Below are positions 47,030 through 56,653 of a stretch of 64,000 bases of DNA, one piece after another (the first letter of the stretch is position 1; each line of letters starts with the position of its first letter). The DNA is taken from NCBI GenBank assembly GCA_947653235.1, contig CANTGH010000003.1, forward strand, positions 62,001 to 126,000, given 5' to 3'. This stretch comes from an uncultured Clostridium sp. GTDB lineage: Bacteria > Bacillota > Clostridia > TANB77 > CAG-508. The notes beneath the pieces are model-generated. The model worked only from the letters and a program-made list of their open reading frames with translations, was not told the DNA's origin and searched no databases. A program made the position numbers and the translations under genes.

Positions 47030-49180
47030 TTATCTGTCATCTCGTCCCTTAACTCTTATATCATCTTTGTTCCACATTTTACTATAATCAATTTCTTCCT
47101 CTTCTCCACAAAGTTTATCGATATATTCTTTACTACCTACTTTTGCAGCAGTTTCCTCACTCCTTACTCTTTCCTCAAAGTTATTTCTTCTATTGCCTCC
47201 TTCTTCTCTTATTTTTTTGGCCTTTTCTGGAATAATACCTTCTTCAAAAGGAATCATTTCTTTTTCGCCTGGAATTACCCATACTTTTTCGCCTTTTTCA
47301 TTTATAATTGAAGCAGGAGCGGTTAATTTACCTGTATTCCATCTTTGCTCAAAACCTATATCACAAAAATCTCTCTTGATAACCATTTTTGCTGTTCTTT
47401 TTCGTTCCTTTTTTTCAGCTTTTCTTCTATCTTTTGCTGCCTTTTTCTTGTTTTTTTCAGCTTTTCTTCTATCTTTTGCTGCCTTTTTCTTGTCTTTTTC
47501 TTCTTGTCTTTTTGCTTTTATTGATTTTTTATCTTCTTGCTCTTCTTTAAATTCGATCTCTTCCTCTTCCAATAATTCATTTTCCTCTTTGAATACTTCA
47601 CTAAAGAATTTACCAATTCTCGTATTAGCTAATCTACCAAACATACCTTTTACAAATTTTACAAATCTTGAACTTGATAAATTCATCCACGTATTTCCAA
47701 ACCATTTAGCAATTGCATTTTCTTTTGGCAATGGTAAATTATCCCCATCTTTTTTCGTTTGGGATTTTTGTAATAGGTAATCGTAAGCCTCTCTTGAATT
47801 AGGGTCTAAAGCTGGAATATCCTCCATTTCAGACAACACACTATCCAATTCCTGTTCTGTCATTTGATTAATATTAACAAATTTATCCATTATTGCTTTT
47901 GGCAAGCTATTTTCCAAATGCAAATAACTTTTAGCTGACATTCTAGAAATTTTATCTTGTAATTCTGCTCTCTTATTTTCTAATCTTTCATCTAGATCAC
48001 CTAATAGGTCATCAATTTCCTCAGGTGTTAAACCACTTGGTTTTGTTCCCAAACTTGCTTCTATTTCTGCTTCATCTATTTTAGCTAACATAATATCCAA
48101 CTCTTCTTCTGTCAGTTCATCAATAGAAACTTTTTCCCCTGGCAGCATCAGCTTTTCGTAAGCTTCGTATGACATCTCATTAATTCTAGCATTTACTTCA
48201 TCCCATTTAGCATACCAAGAATCACTATGTTCTGGTGGCTCAGTAGGTGGCAATTCCTCTGATTTTGTTCCCAAATTTACTTCTTTTTCTGCTTCATCTA
48301 TTTTAGCTAATATAATATCCAATGCTTCTTCTGTCAGTTCATCAACAGACTTGGTTTTTGGATCAATTCCTTTTGGTATTTCCATTTGAAATAGCTTTTT
48401 ATAAGCTTCCTCTGACATTGCTAAATATCTGCTTTTTACTTCACTTACTTTAGCCAACCAAGAATCACTACGTTCTGGCTTTTGTTGCTCCTCCATTGCC
48501 TTAATTTCTCTGGCAAGGTCAAAATTTTCCGTGATTTGTCTATATCTATCTTCTAATTCAGCATATTCTTCAACATGATCCTCTAATGTAATATATCTTG
48601 ACAATTCTTCTACTTCGTCAGAAATATTTTTTATTTTGCCATCCATTTCATCTATACGTTTTTGATAATATTCCATATTGCCCATTACATTATTCAATTG
48701 AGCTTTTGCCGATTCATCACCAGCATTTACCCTTTGTTCAACTTGTCTTTTCAACTCTTGATATTTCTTCACTTCTTGAGTAAATCTTGCTCTATCAGTA
48801 GCAAATCTTGCTTTTTCTTCTGGAATTCTGGCTTTGGCTTCTTCAATTTGTCTGTTTATTTCTCTCATTTCATCTTCATATCGATACAAATCCATTTCAT
48901 CTTCTAAAGCTTTTTTCATTGTTTCTTTTAAAGCTTTTTCCCTTCTTGTAGATTGTTGCTGTTTTTGAGAGATTCTAGCTTTTAGTTTCTTTAATTCTTG
49001 TTGCTTTTTCGCAATTTCTCTTTCTTTCAATGGTATCAATTTACTATTCGGCATTAGTTCATCTTTTTGATGCAATAATCTTCCTATCTCTTTGTTCAAT
49101 TCTCTCTTCAAAGTATTTAGGTTAGCTATATCTTGCTCATATTGTAAGATTTCCTTCATTTCCTCTAATCTTTCTTTCAT
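47030..49180 (-). CDS. Long coiled-coil repeat protein of unknown function (716 aa)
   Basis: Residues about 1-250 are coiled coil (LNTLKRELNKEIGRLLHQK). From about 250 to 480 there are three diverged repeats, each with a S/M-E-x-x-Y-x-x-L box and a DELTEE-x-LDIxLAKI box. A Lys- and Arg-rich stretch (about 560-620) has a 14-residue repeat, KKAAKDRRKAEKNK, visible as a 42-bp DNA repeat at 47415-47498. The end is polar (WNTGKLTAPASI, VIPGEKEMIPFEEG). No signal peptide. ATG 49180 follows AAGGAG. Function unknown. Confidence 0.6.
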   Translation of the reverse strand: MKERLEEMKEILQYEQDIANLNTLKRELNKEIGRLLHQKDELMPNSKLIPLKEREIAKKQQELKKLKARISQKQQQSTRREKALKETMKKALEDEMDLYRYEDEMREINRQIEEAKARIPEEKARFATDRARFTQEVKKYQELKRQVEQRVNAGDESAKAQLNNVMGNMEYYQKRIDEMDGKIKNISDEVEELSRYITLEDHVEEYAELEDRYRQITENFDLAREIKAMEEQQKPERSDSWLAKVSEVKSRYLAMSEEAYKKLFQMEIPKGIDPKTKSVDELTEEALDIILAKIDEAEKEVNLGTKSEELPPTEPPEHSDSWYAKWDEVNARINEMSYEAYEKLMLPGEKVSIDELTEEELDIMLAKIDEAEIEASLGTKPSGLTPEEIDDLLGDLDERLENKRAELQDKISRMSAKSYLHLENSLPKAIMDKFVNINQMTEQELDSVLSEMEDIPALDPNSREAYDYLLQKSQTKKDGDNLPLPKENAIAKWFGNTWMNLSSSRFVKFVKGMFGRLANTRIGKFFSEVFKEENELLEEEEIEFKEEQEDKKSIKAKRQEEKDKKKAAKDRRKAEKNKKKAAKDRRKAEKKERKRTAKMVIKRDFCDIGFEQRWNTGKLTAPASIINEKGEKVWVIPGEKEMIPFEEGIIPEKAKKIREEGGNRRNNFEERVRSEETAAKVGSKEYIDKLCGEEEEIDYSKMWNKDDIRVKGRDDR

Positions 49181-49289
49181 AATATTCTCCTTCCAAATAA
49201 ACAAATTTCGTTCATTTTATCATCTATTATCCATATTATACCACAAAAAAACATAAAGCGCAATACTTTATGTTAATTTTTTACAAAAT

Positions 49290-50567
49290 TTATGTAAAAC
49301 TTATACAATTTAATGCTCTATCTGCCAATTTTTGATATCTTTCTACCTTATCTTTTACCTTTTCATCTAACTTTGGTAAAATGCCATAATTAGCATTCAT
49401 GGGCTGAAATTTGTCATTTGGTGTAGAAATATATTCCGCTAAGGAACCAATCATAGTTTGTGGCGAAAAAATTAGTTTTTCATCCGAACAGCAATTCACA
49501 CCTGCCACAAATCCAGAAGAAATTGACTCCACATAACCTTCCACCCCAGTTATTTGCCCAGCAAAATAAATTCGATTATCCTTTTTAAGCTGATACGTAC
49601 AATCTAGCAACTTCGTAGAATCAATATAAGTATTTCGATGCATTACGCCATACTTCATAAAATTAGCCTTTTCCAAACCTGGAATCATGGAAAATACACG
49701 CTTTTGTTCTCCGAATTTCAAATTCGTCTGAAAACCTACCATATTAAATAAGCTTCCTTCTTTATTATCTTGTCTTAATTGAACAATCGCATATGGTCTT
49801 TCATGAGTATGCGGATTTATGAAACCAACTGGTTTTAAAGGACCAAATCTTAGTGTATCTTCTCCTCTTTTTGCCATAATTTCAATTGGCATACAACCCT
49901 CAAAAATCTCTCTTTTCTCGAAATCATGCAAATTGACCACTTCTGCTTCAATCAATGCTTGGTAAAATTTCAAATATTCTTCTTTATTCATAGGAAGATT
50001 GATATAAGCATCCTCTGTTTTACCATAACGATCTCCCCAAAAAGCAACATTCATATCAATCGACGATTTTTCAATAATCGGTGCTGCAGCATCATAAAAG
50101 TGCAAACTATTAGCACCTATCAATTGACTAATATTTTTCGAAAGTTCATCCGAAGTAAGCGGACCTGTACTAATAATCACCTTCCCCATACTTGGAATTT
50201 GCATAACTTCTTCTCGAATTAATTCGATGTTTGGATTTTCCTCAATTTTACATGTCACACATCTCGAAAAACTTTCTCGATCCACCGCTAACGCCTGTCC
50301 AGCAGGAACCGCAACTTCATCCGCAATAGGAATTAACTCACTTCCTAATCTTCTTAGTTCCTCTTTTAGCAAACCACAAGCATTCGTCAAACGATTGGAC
50401 TTAAAAGAATTACTACACACAATTTCAGCCAAATCTTCATTATTATGTGCTGGCGAAAACTTTCGCGGTTTCATTTCATACAATTTTACTTTCCTTCCTC
50501 TTTTCGCAATCTGCAAAGCTGCCTCACAACCTGCAAGACCAGCACCGATAATGGTAATTGGTTCCAT
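49290..50567 (-). CDS. trmFO: tRNA (uracil-54-C5) methyltransferase TrmFO
   Basis: 425 aa. FAD- and folate-dependent methylation of U54 in tRNA. FAD-binding start IIGAGLAGCEAALQIAKRG; SNSFKSNRLTNACGLLKEEL; ITGVEGYVESISSGFVAG near the end. Lies downstream of topA, the order seen in Bacillus. ATG follows AAGGAAG. No in-frame CGG. Confidence 0.96.
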   Translation of the reverse strand: MEPITIIGAGLAGCEAALQIAKRGRKVKLYEMKPRKFSPAHNNEDLAEIVCSNSFKSNRLTNACGLLKEELRRLGSELIPIADEVAVPAGQALAVDRESFSRCVTCKIEENPNIELIREEVMQIPSMGKVIISTGPLTSDELSKNISQLIGANSLHFYDAAAPIIEKSSIDMNVAFWGDRYGKTEDAYINLPMNKEEYLKFYQALIEAEVVNLHDFEKREIFEGCMPIEIMAKRGEDTLRFGPLKPVGFINPHTHERPYAIVQLRQDNKEGSLFNMVGFQTNLKFGEQKRVFSMIPGLEKANFMKYGVMHRNTYIDSTKLLDCTYQLKKDNRIYFAGQITGVEGYVESISSGFVAGVNCCSDEKLIFSPQTMIGSLAEYISTPNDKFQPMNANYGILPKLDEKVKDKVERYQKLADRALNCISFT

Positions 50568-50992
50568 AAAATTCTTCCTTTCTAAACATAACCTATTATA
50601 TTTATTTATTTATTTTCTGTCAATATCTCCTTTTCCCATAATTTCATCCCATTCCCACCATTCAAAATCGCAAATTGTTTCGTCGTATACGATTTAAATC
50701 GCCCAATCACCGTATGTAGGGGCATGGTTCCACCCCTACCCCATACAATGAATGCGGAATAATATTTTGGGGCGGTTTTTGGTGCATATGGTTATGAAAT
50801 AGGCTCCTTTTTGGATATAATCGTAATTTTTAATCGAATGGAGCATCTGTTATGGTAAATTGGGATTCTCTCCTTTTTATTTTATTTTTTCCGTTTTTCT
50901 TGATTTTTGTGGCAGAAATGCCTAATTTTTAGATACAGAATGCATTTTCTTATAACATAAATATACTATTTTGTCAACTTCCATTTAAGAAC
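50568..50992. other. topA-trmFO spacer with a hairpin
   Basis: No gene seen. A GTAGGGG/CCCCTAC hairpin lies at about 50715-50740, resembling G-rich intergenic hairpins common in clostridial genomes. No consensus promoter was identified with confidence. Confidence 0.4.
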
Positions 50993-51037
50993 AAAATAGA
51001 GCAAATTCGATTAATTTTATCAAATTCACTCTATTTT
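50993..51037 (-). terminator. Terminator after topA
   Basis: AAAATAGAG (50993-51001) pairs with CTCTATTTT (51029-51037), just after the topA stop. Confidence 0.65.
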
Positions 51038-51049
51038 TCTTCTACCCTC

Positions 51050-53162
51050 TTATTTCTTTGTTGTTTTTCTCTTCGTAGCTTTCTTTTTCGTGGTTGTCTG
51101 CTTCTTTTTAGTCGCTGTCTTTTTCTTAGTTTCTTTTTCAATTTCGGAAACGTCTTCACCTTCTACAAATTTTTCGCCAGGTTTTGGCTTGTTCCAAGAA
51201 ATATAGTCACAACGATTTTCGCTTCCTTCAAAATTATTTTCACAAATATAGTAATTACGTTTTTTCTTCGTTTTACGAATTTGTACAACTCCACCACATT
51301 TCGGACATGGCACATCAATCGTTTCTATAATCGGTTTCGCATTTTGACATTCTGGATAACCTGGACACGCCAAAAACTTGCCATATTTTCCATATTTAAT
51401 CACCATCATTCTGCCACATTTCTCGCAAGGAACATCTGAAACCTCATATTCTAATTTAACATGTTCTAATTCTTTCTCCACTTTTTCCACAATTTGTTCA
51501 AAAGGTGTGTAAAACGTACGGATAACATTTTTCCATTTTTCGTCTCCGTCAGCCACTTTATCAAATTCTTCCTCCATTTTGGCTGTAAAGGCAACATTGA
51601 TGACATCCGAAAAATTCTCAATCAGTAATTTATTTACAATTCTTCCCAAATCAGTTGGTGCCAATTGTTTTTGGATTTTTTCAACATAACGCCTTGCCAA
51701 AATAGTTGTAATCGTTGGAGCATACGTACTTGGTCTGCCAATACCTTTTTCTTCCAATGTTTTGACCAAACTTGCTTCAGTGTAACGTGGTGGTGGTTCG
51801 GTAAAGCTCTGTTTTGGCTCGATTTTCTCTTTCTTGACTTCTTCCCCAACTTGCAATTCTGGAATTTGTGTAAAATCTTCTGCTATTTTGTTGTCTTCGC
51901 CTTCTACGTACAAAGTCATGAAACCTTTGAATTTCATGGTTTGTCCGTTTGCTCTAAAATTGTAATGATTTCCATCAATCGAAACCGCCAATGTATCAAA
52001 AACAGCAGCTGTCATTTGACTGGCAATAAAACGGTTGTAAATCAATTTATATAATTTGTATTGTTCGGGAGTCAAATGCTCTTTGATTTTGTCTGGTGCA
52101 AGTTCTACATAGGTTGGACGAATGGCTTCGTGCGCATCTTGGGCTTCCGCTTTGGTTTTGAAAAAACGATTTTCATAATAATTTTCACCATATTCTTTGA
52201 CAATATATTCTTTCGAAGCTGCTCTTGCTTCATTGGAAATTCTAGTAGAATCCGTTCTCATATAGGTAATCAAACCAGTTGTTCCTTTTTCTGGTAATTT
52301 GACTCCTTCATACAAACCGCTGTGCCACAGACATGGTTTTCTTAATCGCAAAATTTAGTTTTCGTGATGCCTCTTGTTGCATCGTACTTGTGGTAAAAGG
52401 CGGTGCTGGATTTCTCTTTTTCTCTCCTTTTTTGATATCCACCACTTTATAGGTGGCACCTTCTAAATCCGCCAAGATTTTGTCCACTTCCTCTTTGGTA
52501 TGAAGCTCTATTTTTTTACCATCTTTGCCGATAAATTTGCAATCAAACTTAGTTTTTGTCTTTTTGTCAGATGCCTTTAAGGTAATGTTCCAATACTCTT
52601 CTGGGACAAATTTCTCAATTTCCTCTTCACGCTCTACAATCAAAGCAACTGCAACAGATTGCACTCTACCAGCTGATAAACCACGTTTTACTTTTTTCCA
52701 CAAAACAGGACTGATTTTATAACCCACAATTCGGTCCAAGACACGTCTCGCTTGTTGTGCGTCTGTTAAATTCAAATCAATCTTTCGTGGATTTTGAATG
52801 GCTTCTTTGACAGCATCTTTTGTGATTTCATTAAATGTCACACGACAAATTGAGTTTTGGTCAATTCCTAAAAGATACGCTAAATGCCAAGCAATTGCTT
52901 CTCCTTCACGGTCCGGGTCAGTTGCTAAATACACTTGTTTGGCATTTTTGGCTTCTTTTTTCAAAGAATTAATCAAGGGTGCTTTGCCACGAATATTAAT
53001 ATATTGTGGTTCAAAATCATGTTCAATGTCAACTCCCATTTTCGATTTTGGCAAATCGCGAATATGTCCCATTGACGCAACAACTTTGCTTTTTCCACCA
53101 AGAAACTTTTTGATGGTATTTGCCTTGGCAGGTGATTCCACAATCACTAATTTATCAATCAT
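51050..53162 (-). CDS. topA: DNA topoisomerase I, in two frames joined at CGG
   Basis: 703 aa when joined, a normal length. TOPRIM start [20 protein letters not shown] and [19 protein letters not shown] lie in the first frame. At codon 282, after [13 protein letters not shown] and KKTMSVAQ, comes CGG (52317-52319) and a stop three codons on. Skipping C gives [20 protein letters not shown], containing the active-site Tyr ([10 protein letters not shown]), then the rest, two Cys4 zinc modules ([16 protein letters not shown]) and a Lys-rich tail. It relaxes negative supercoils. The unshifted product lacks the catalytic Tyr, so the shift is required for activity. Confidence 0.93.
52317..52319 (-). 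other. CGG +1 frameshift site 9 (topA)
   Basis: Context GCA-CAG-CGG-TTT. Skipping C gives CAG-GGT-TTG-TAT (Gln-Gly-Leu-Tyr), matching the A-Q-x-LYEG motif. Confidence 0.9.
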
Positions 53163-53231
53163 TTATTTTCTCCTTCTTAAGTTATTTATTCGTAAGTATA
53201 TTCCTTTCTTTGCATTTTTGCAATAGGAAAA

Positions 53232-54365
53232 TCAAATTTCTGTATTTTCTTTTTTCACAACTTTCTGAATTTCCTCATAAATTTTTTCCTCCACACGACT
53301 TGGTGCGATTTTGTTGGCTAATTTCCCCATTTTTTCTAGTTTGGCCTTGTCTTTTATCACATCATCAATTTGTGAGGCTAATTTGGAACCTGTCAATTCG
53401 TGATTTAGAATAATCTTGGCAGCACCCAATTTTTCCAATACACGAGCATTGTCTTCTTGACGGTTCGCTGATCGAGAAGGAAGTGGCACAAAAATGGCTG
53501 GTTTGCTACAAATTGCAAGTTCCGTGATGGTCATCGCACCACTTCGGCAAATCACCAAATCTGCTAAATTAATTAATTCTTCCATATTATAAATATACGG
53601 AACCACTTTTACATCTTTGATATTTTTAATGGAAATCGTTGCTTTTTCAAAGCTTTCCTTCACAATGTCATATTGATTTTGCCCAGTTGCCCAAATAATT
53701 TGATAATCTTGATTTAATTTGGATTTTATTAACTCTACGGTTGCTTCATTAATTGCCTGAGCACCTTGACTTCCACCAAATATCAGTACAATTGGTAAAT
53801 CATTTTTTATCCCTAAATCAGCTAAAATTTTTTGTTTTTCATCTCTAGCAATCGCAAGTTTTCTTATTTTCGTTGGATTTCCTGTAACGACAACTTTTTT
53901 GGCTTCACTTAACCTTTCTTTGGCTTCTTCAAACCCAACCAAAACGCAATCTACCTCTTTGGCAAACATTTTAACTGCTTTTCCTGGATAGGCATTGCTC
54001 TCATGAAGCACAGCTGGAACTTTTCTAGAAGTCGCTGCTGCAAAAACAGGTCCACAAATATAACCACCTGTTCCCAAAACTAAATCTGGTTGGAATTCAT
54101 CGATTATTTTTTTAACCTCTTTCGCACTTCGAATTGTTTTAAAAATATGTTTCAAATTCTTAAATGATACTTCTTTTTTCAAGCCATATGCCTCAATTCT
54201 CTTAAGCTCGTAGCCTGCTCTTGGCACCAAATCATTTTCCAAACCATGATTGGTTCCAATGAAAATAATTTCCGAATTTGGTTCTTTTTCACGTATTTTA
54301 TTGGCAATGGAAATAGCAGGATTGATATGTCCTCCTGTTCCTGCGGCTGAAACAATCACTTTCAT
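53232..54365 (-). CDS. murG: Lipid II synthase MurG
   Basis: 377 aa. Adds N-acetylglucosamine to lipid I to give lipid II at the inner membrane face. GTGGHINPAIS at the start, LHESNAYPGKA, FGGSQGAQAINE and CRSGAMTITELAICSKP are the MurG signatures. A promoter in repeat copy D (54401-54429) lies about 36 nt upstream, so it is not solely dependent on the ftsW transcript. No in-frame CGG. Confidence 0.96.
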   Translation of the reverse strand: MKVIVSAAGTGGHINPAISIANKIREKEPNSEIIFIGTNHGLENDLVPRAGYELKRIEAYGLKKEVSFKNLKHIFKTIRSAKEVKKIIDEFQPDLVLGTGGYICGPVFAAATSRKVPAVLHESNAYPGKAVKMFAKEVDCVLVGFEEAKERLSEAKKVVVTGNPTKIRKLAIARDEKQKILADLGIKNDLPIVLIFGGSQGAQAINEATVELIKSKLNQDYQIIWATGQNQYDIVKESFEKATISIKNIKDVKVVPYIYNMEELINLADLVICRSGAMTITELAICSKPAIFVPLPSRSANRQEDNARVLEKLGAAKIILNHELTGSKLASQIDDVIKDKAKLEKMGKLANKIAPSRVEEKIYEEIQKVVKKENTEI

Positions 54366-54392
54366 AAAATTTTTCCTTTCTGATTTATCTCT

Positions 54393-54467
54393 AACCTTTT
54401 ATTATATCACATTTTATGTGTTATGTCAATTTGACTTTTGGTAAAAAATATGATATAATAAAAGGTT
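54393..54467. repeat. Dispersed promoter repeat, copy D, divergent promoters
   Basis: Palindromic arms 54393-54410 and 54450-54467. Minus strand: TTGACA (54424-54429), TATAAT (54401-54406), serving murG. Plus strand: TTGACT (54431-54436), TATAAT (54454-54459), running antisense into the ftsW 3' end, where an imperfect GGGCA/TGCCC hairpin follows at once. Both spacers are 17 nt. Confidence 0.85.
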
Positions 54468-54487
54468 GGGCAGGTTAAAACCATGCC

Positions 54488-55648
54488 CTACTTGGCAGTT
54501 CTGGATATATTTAGTAAAATACCAACTGCAATTAAATTGGCAATTAGGGATGTTCCTCCATAACTAAAAAATGGTAATGGCATTCCTGTTACTGGAATGG
54601 TTCCTGTCACAACTGCAATATTTACCATGGCTTGCAATCCTAGCATTGTGACAATTCCAATTGCAATTAAACAACCAAAATTATCTTTTGCTTTCATCGC
54701 AATCACAACACCTCTCCATACAAAAATAGTGAATAATAATATTACAACAACACAACCAACAAATCCCAACTCTTCAGCTAAAACTGAGAAAATAAAATCA
54801 TTGTGTGGTTCTGGTAAATACAAATATTTTTGTTTACTATTTCCCAGTCCTACACCAAATAATCCGCCTGATCCAATCGCATATAAGCTTTGAATAATTT
54901 GCCAACCATCACCAGTTGGGTCAGAAAATGGATCCAGCCATGTTTCAATTCTAGTACTTCTAAAATCGGTTCCTAGGGTAGAGCCTCCATTTTTTAACAT
55001 TAAAGCACCTACACCACAAACACCACCGACTAATCCAGTTAGTAAAAAGTGACTGATTTTGGTACCTGCAATAAACATTTGTACAACCGTTATGACAGCA
55101 ATTATAAAAGTCGCACTAAAATGGTTTTGCAAAATTAAAATAGCACCTACAATAGGAACCATGAATATCATAGGATATAAAAAACCGTATTTATAATCTT
55201 TGATTTTTCCATGTTCTTTAACATCTGACAAAAGCGAAGCATAAAACAGAATAAATCCTATTTTGGCAAATTCAGAGGGCTGAAAGTTAAATCCTGCAAT
55301 AACAATCCAACGCGTAGCACCTTTGGCACCAATTCCCATGACACCAACAAGCACTAGCAAAACCATGAAAAATACATAAATAATCCATTTTAATTTTCGA
55401 AAAATATGATAATCTACTTTAGAACATGCCATCATCGCAATTAAACCTAAAACCGCTGAAATCGCCTGTCTTTTTATGTAACTATAACTATCTTCTGTTT
55501 TGGCAAATGCCGACGGTGCACTCGCCGACAGCACCATTACAAGCCCAAAGGCGACTAAAATCATAACCGTAATCCAAATGATATAATCCACAGATCCTTT
55601 AGTAAACAACTTAAATTTGTTTTTTTCCTTTTGTATTTTTTTTGCCAT
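54488..55648 (-). CDS. ftsW: FtsW/SpoVE-type lipid II polymerase
   Basis: 386 aa with about ten hydrophobic segments. SEDS family: SYIKRQAISAVLGLI, NFQPSEFAKIGFIL (conserved QPSE), NDFIFSVLAEELGFVG, PVTGMPLPFFSYGGTSL. Polymerises glycan strands at the septum. Between mraY and murG, the normal order apart from missing murD. No in-frame CGG. Confidence 0.94.
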   Translation of the reverse strand: MAKKIQKEKNKFKLFTKGSVDYIIWITVMILVAFGLVMVLSASAPSAFAKTEDSYSYIKRQAISAVLGLIAMMACSKVDYHIFRKLKWIIYVFFMVLLVLVGVMGIGAKGATRWIVIAGFNFQPSEFAKIGFILFYASLLSDVKEHGKIKDYKYGFLYPMIFMVPIVGAILILQNHFSATFIIAVITVVQMFIAGTKISHFLLTGLVGGVCGVGALMLKNGGSTLGTDFRSTRIETWLDPFSDPTGDGWQIIQSLYAIGSGGLFGVGLGNSKQKYLYLPEPHNDFIFSVLAEELGFVGCVVVILLFTIFVWRGVVIAMKAKDNFGCLIAIGIVTMLGLQAMVNIAVVTGTIPVTGMPLPFFSYGGTSLIANLIAVGILLNISRTAK

Positions 55649-55672
55649 AGAAAAATCCTTTCTGTAAAAATT

Positions 55673-56645
55673 TTAAATAGCCAAAATTCCAATAATGGAA
55701 AACAGCAAAGTAATGAGTGAAAATACACCAACTACTCGATTTTCTCTCCAGCCAATCAATTCAAAATGATGATGCAATGGCGACATTCTAAATAACCTCT
55801 TTCCTGTTCTTTTGAAATACGAAACTTGTAAAATAACAGATAACGTTTCTAAAACAGGAACAACAGCTATTAGGAGTAAAAAGATAGGAATTTGTAGATA
55901 AATTGCTATACTAGAAATCACCCCGCCGAAGCAAAAGCGAACCTGTATCACCCATCATGACTTTGGCTTTGTGGAAATTATACATTAAAAATCCAAGACA
56001 ACTTCCAACCACAATCGCGCCAAAAATGGATATTTCTACATTTCCAAGTTTCATTGCCAAAATTGACAAAGCAGTAATCATAATAGCTGATACACTGGCT
56101 GCCAAACCATCAATTCCATCGGTTAGATTGACTGCATTGGTAGCACTTAGCATAACAAAAATGGTAAAAGGAATATAGAGCCAAGTTGGAAGAGACAGGG
56201 TTATACCTGCAAATGGTATGAAAATATCGGTTCCGATGTTGGTATATTGCATTAAAAAAATCGTATAAATACTAGAAACAATCAGCAAACCTAGCATTTT
56301 TAATTTGGGATTTAATCCTTCTGTGTTATGCAAAACGACTTTTTTGAAATCATCCACAAATCCAACAAGCCCAAAACCTAAGATAGCAATGGAAATCATC
56401 AAAATGGGTTTGACTGCTTCAAAATCTTTTTGGTGCAAACATACAATTGCTGTAAACACAATAATGGTAATCATCATCATAATGCCACCCATGGTTGGTG
56501 TCCCTTGTTTTCGAAGATGGGATCGTGGTCCGTCTTCCCTTTCACTTTGCCCAACTTTTAATCTTCTTAAAATGGGGATGACAAATTTGCCTAAAATTGT
56601 TGTCAAAATAAACGATGAAATTAAATATATAATTTGTACACTCAT
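55673..56645 (-). CDS. mraY: Phospho-MurNAc-pentapeptide transferase MraY, in two frames joined at CGG
   Basis: 323 aa when joined. MraY forms lipid I. First frame: [36 protein letters not shown], then [11 protein letters not shown] and two consecutive CGG codons (55926-55928 first, codon 240). Frame 0 stops three codons after the second CGG. Skipping the first C gives [31 protein letters not shown] and the last helices. The GDTGSL-x-LGG motif is the conserved MraY sequence, so the glycine reading is firmly supported. The enzyme is essential. Confidence 0.93.
55926..55928 (-). other. CGG +1 frameshift site 10 (mraY)
   Basis: Context TTG-CTT-CGG-CGG-GGT. Skipping the first C gives CTT-GGC-GGG-GTG (Leu-Gly-Gly-Val); the second CGG is then out of frame. 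Confidence 0.9.
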
Positions 56646-56653
56646 ACAATCTC

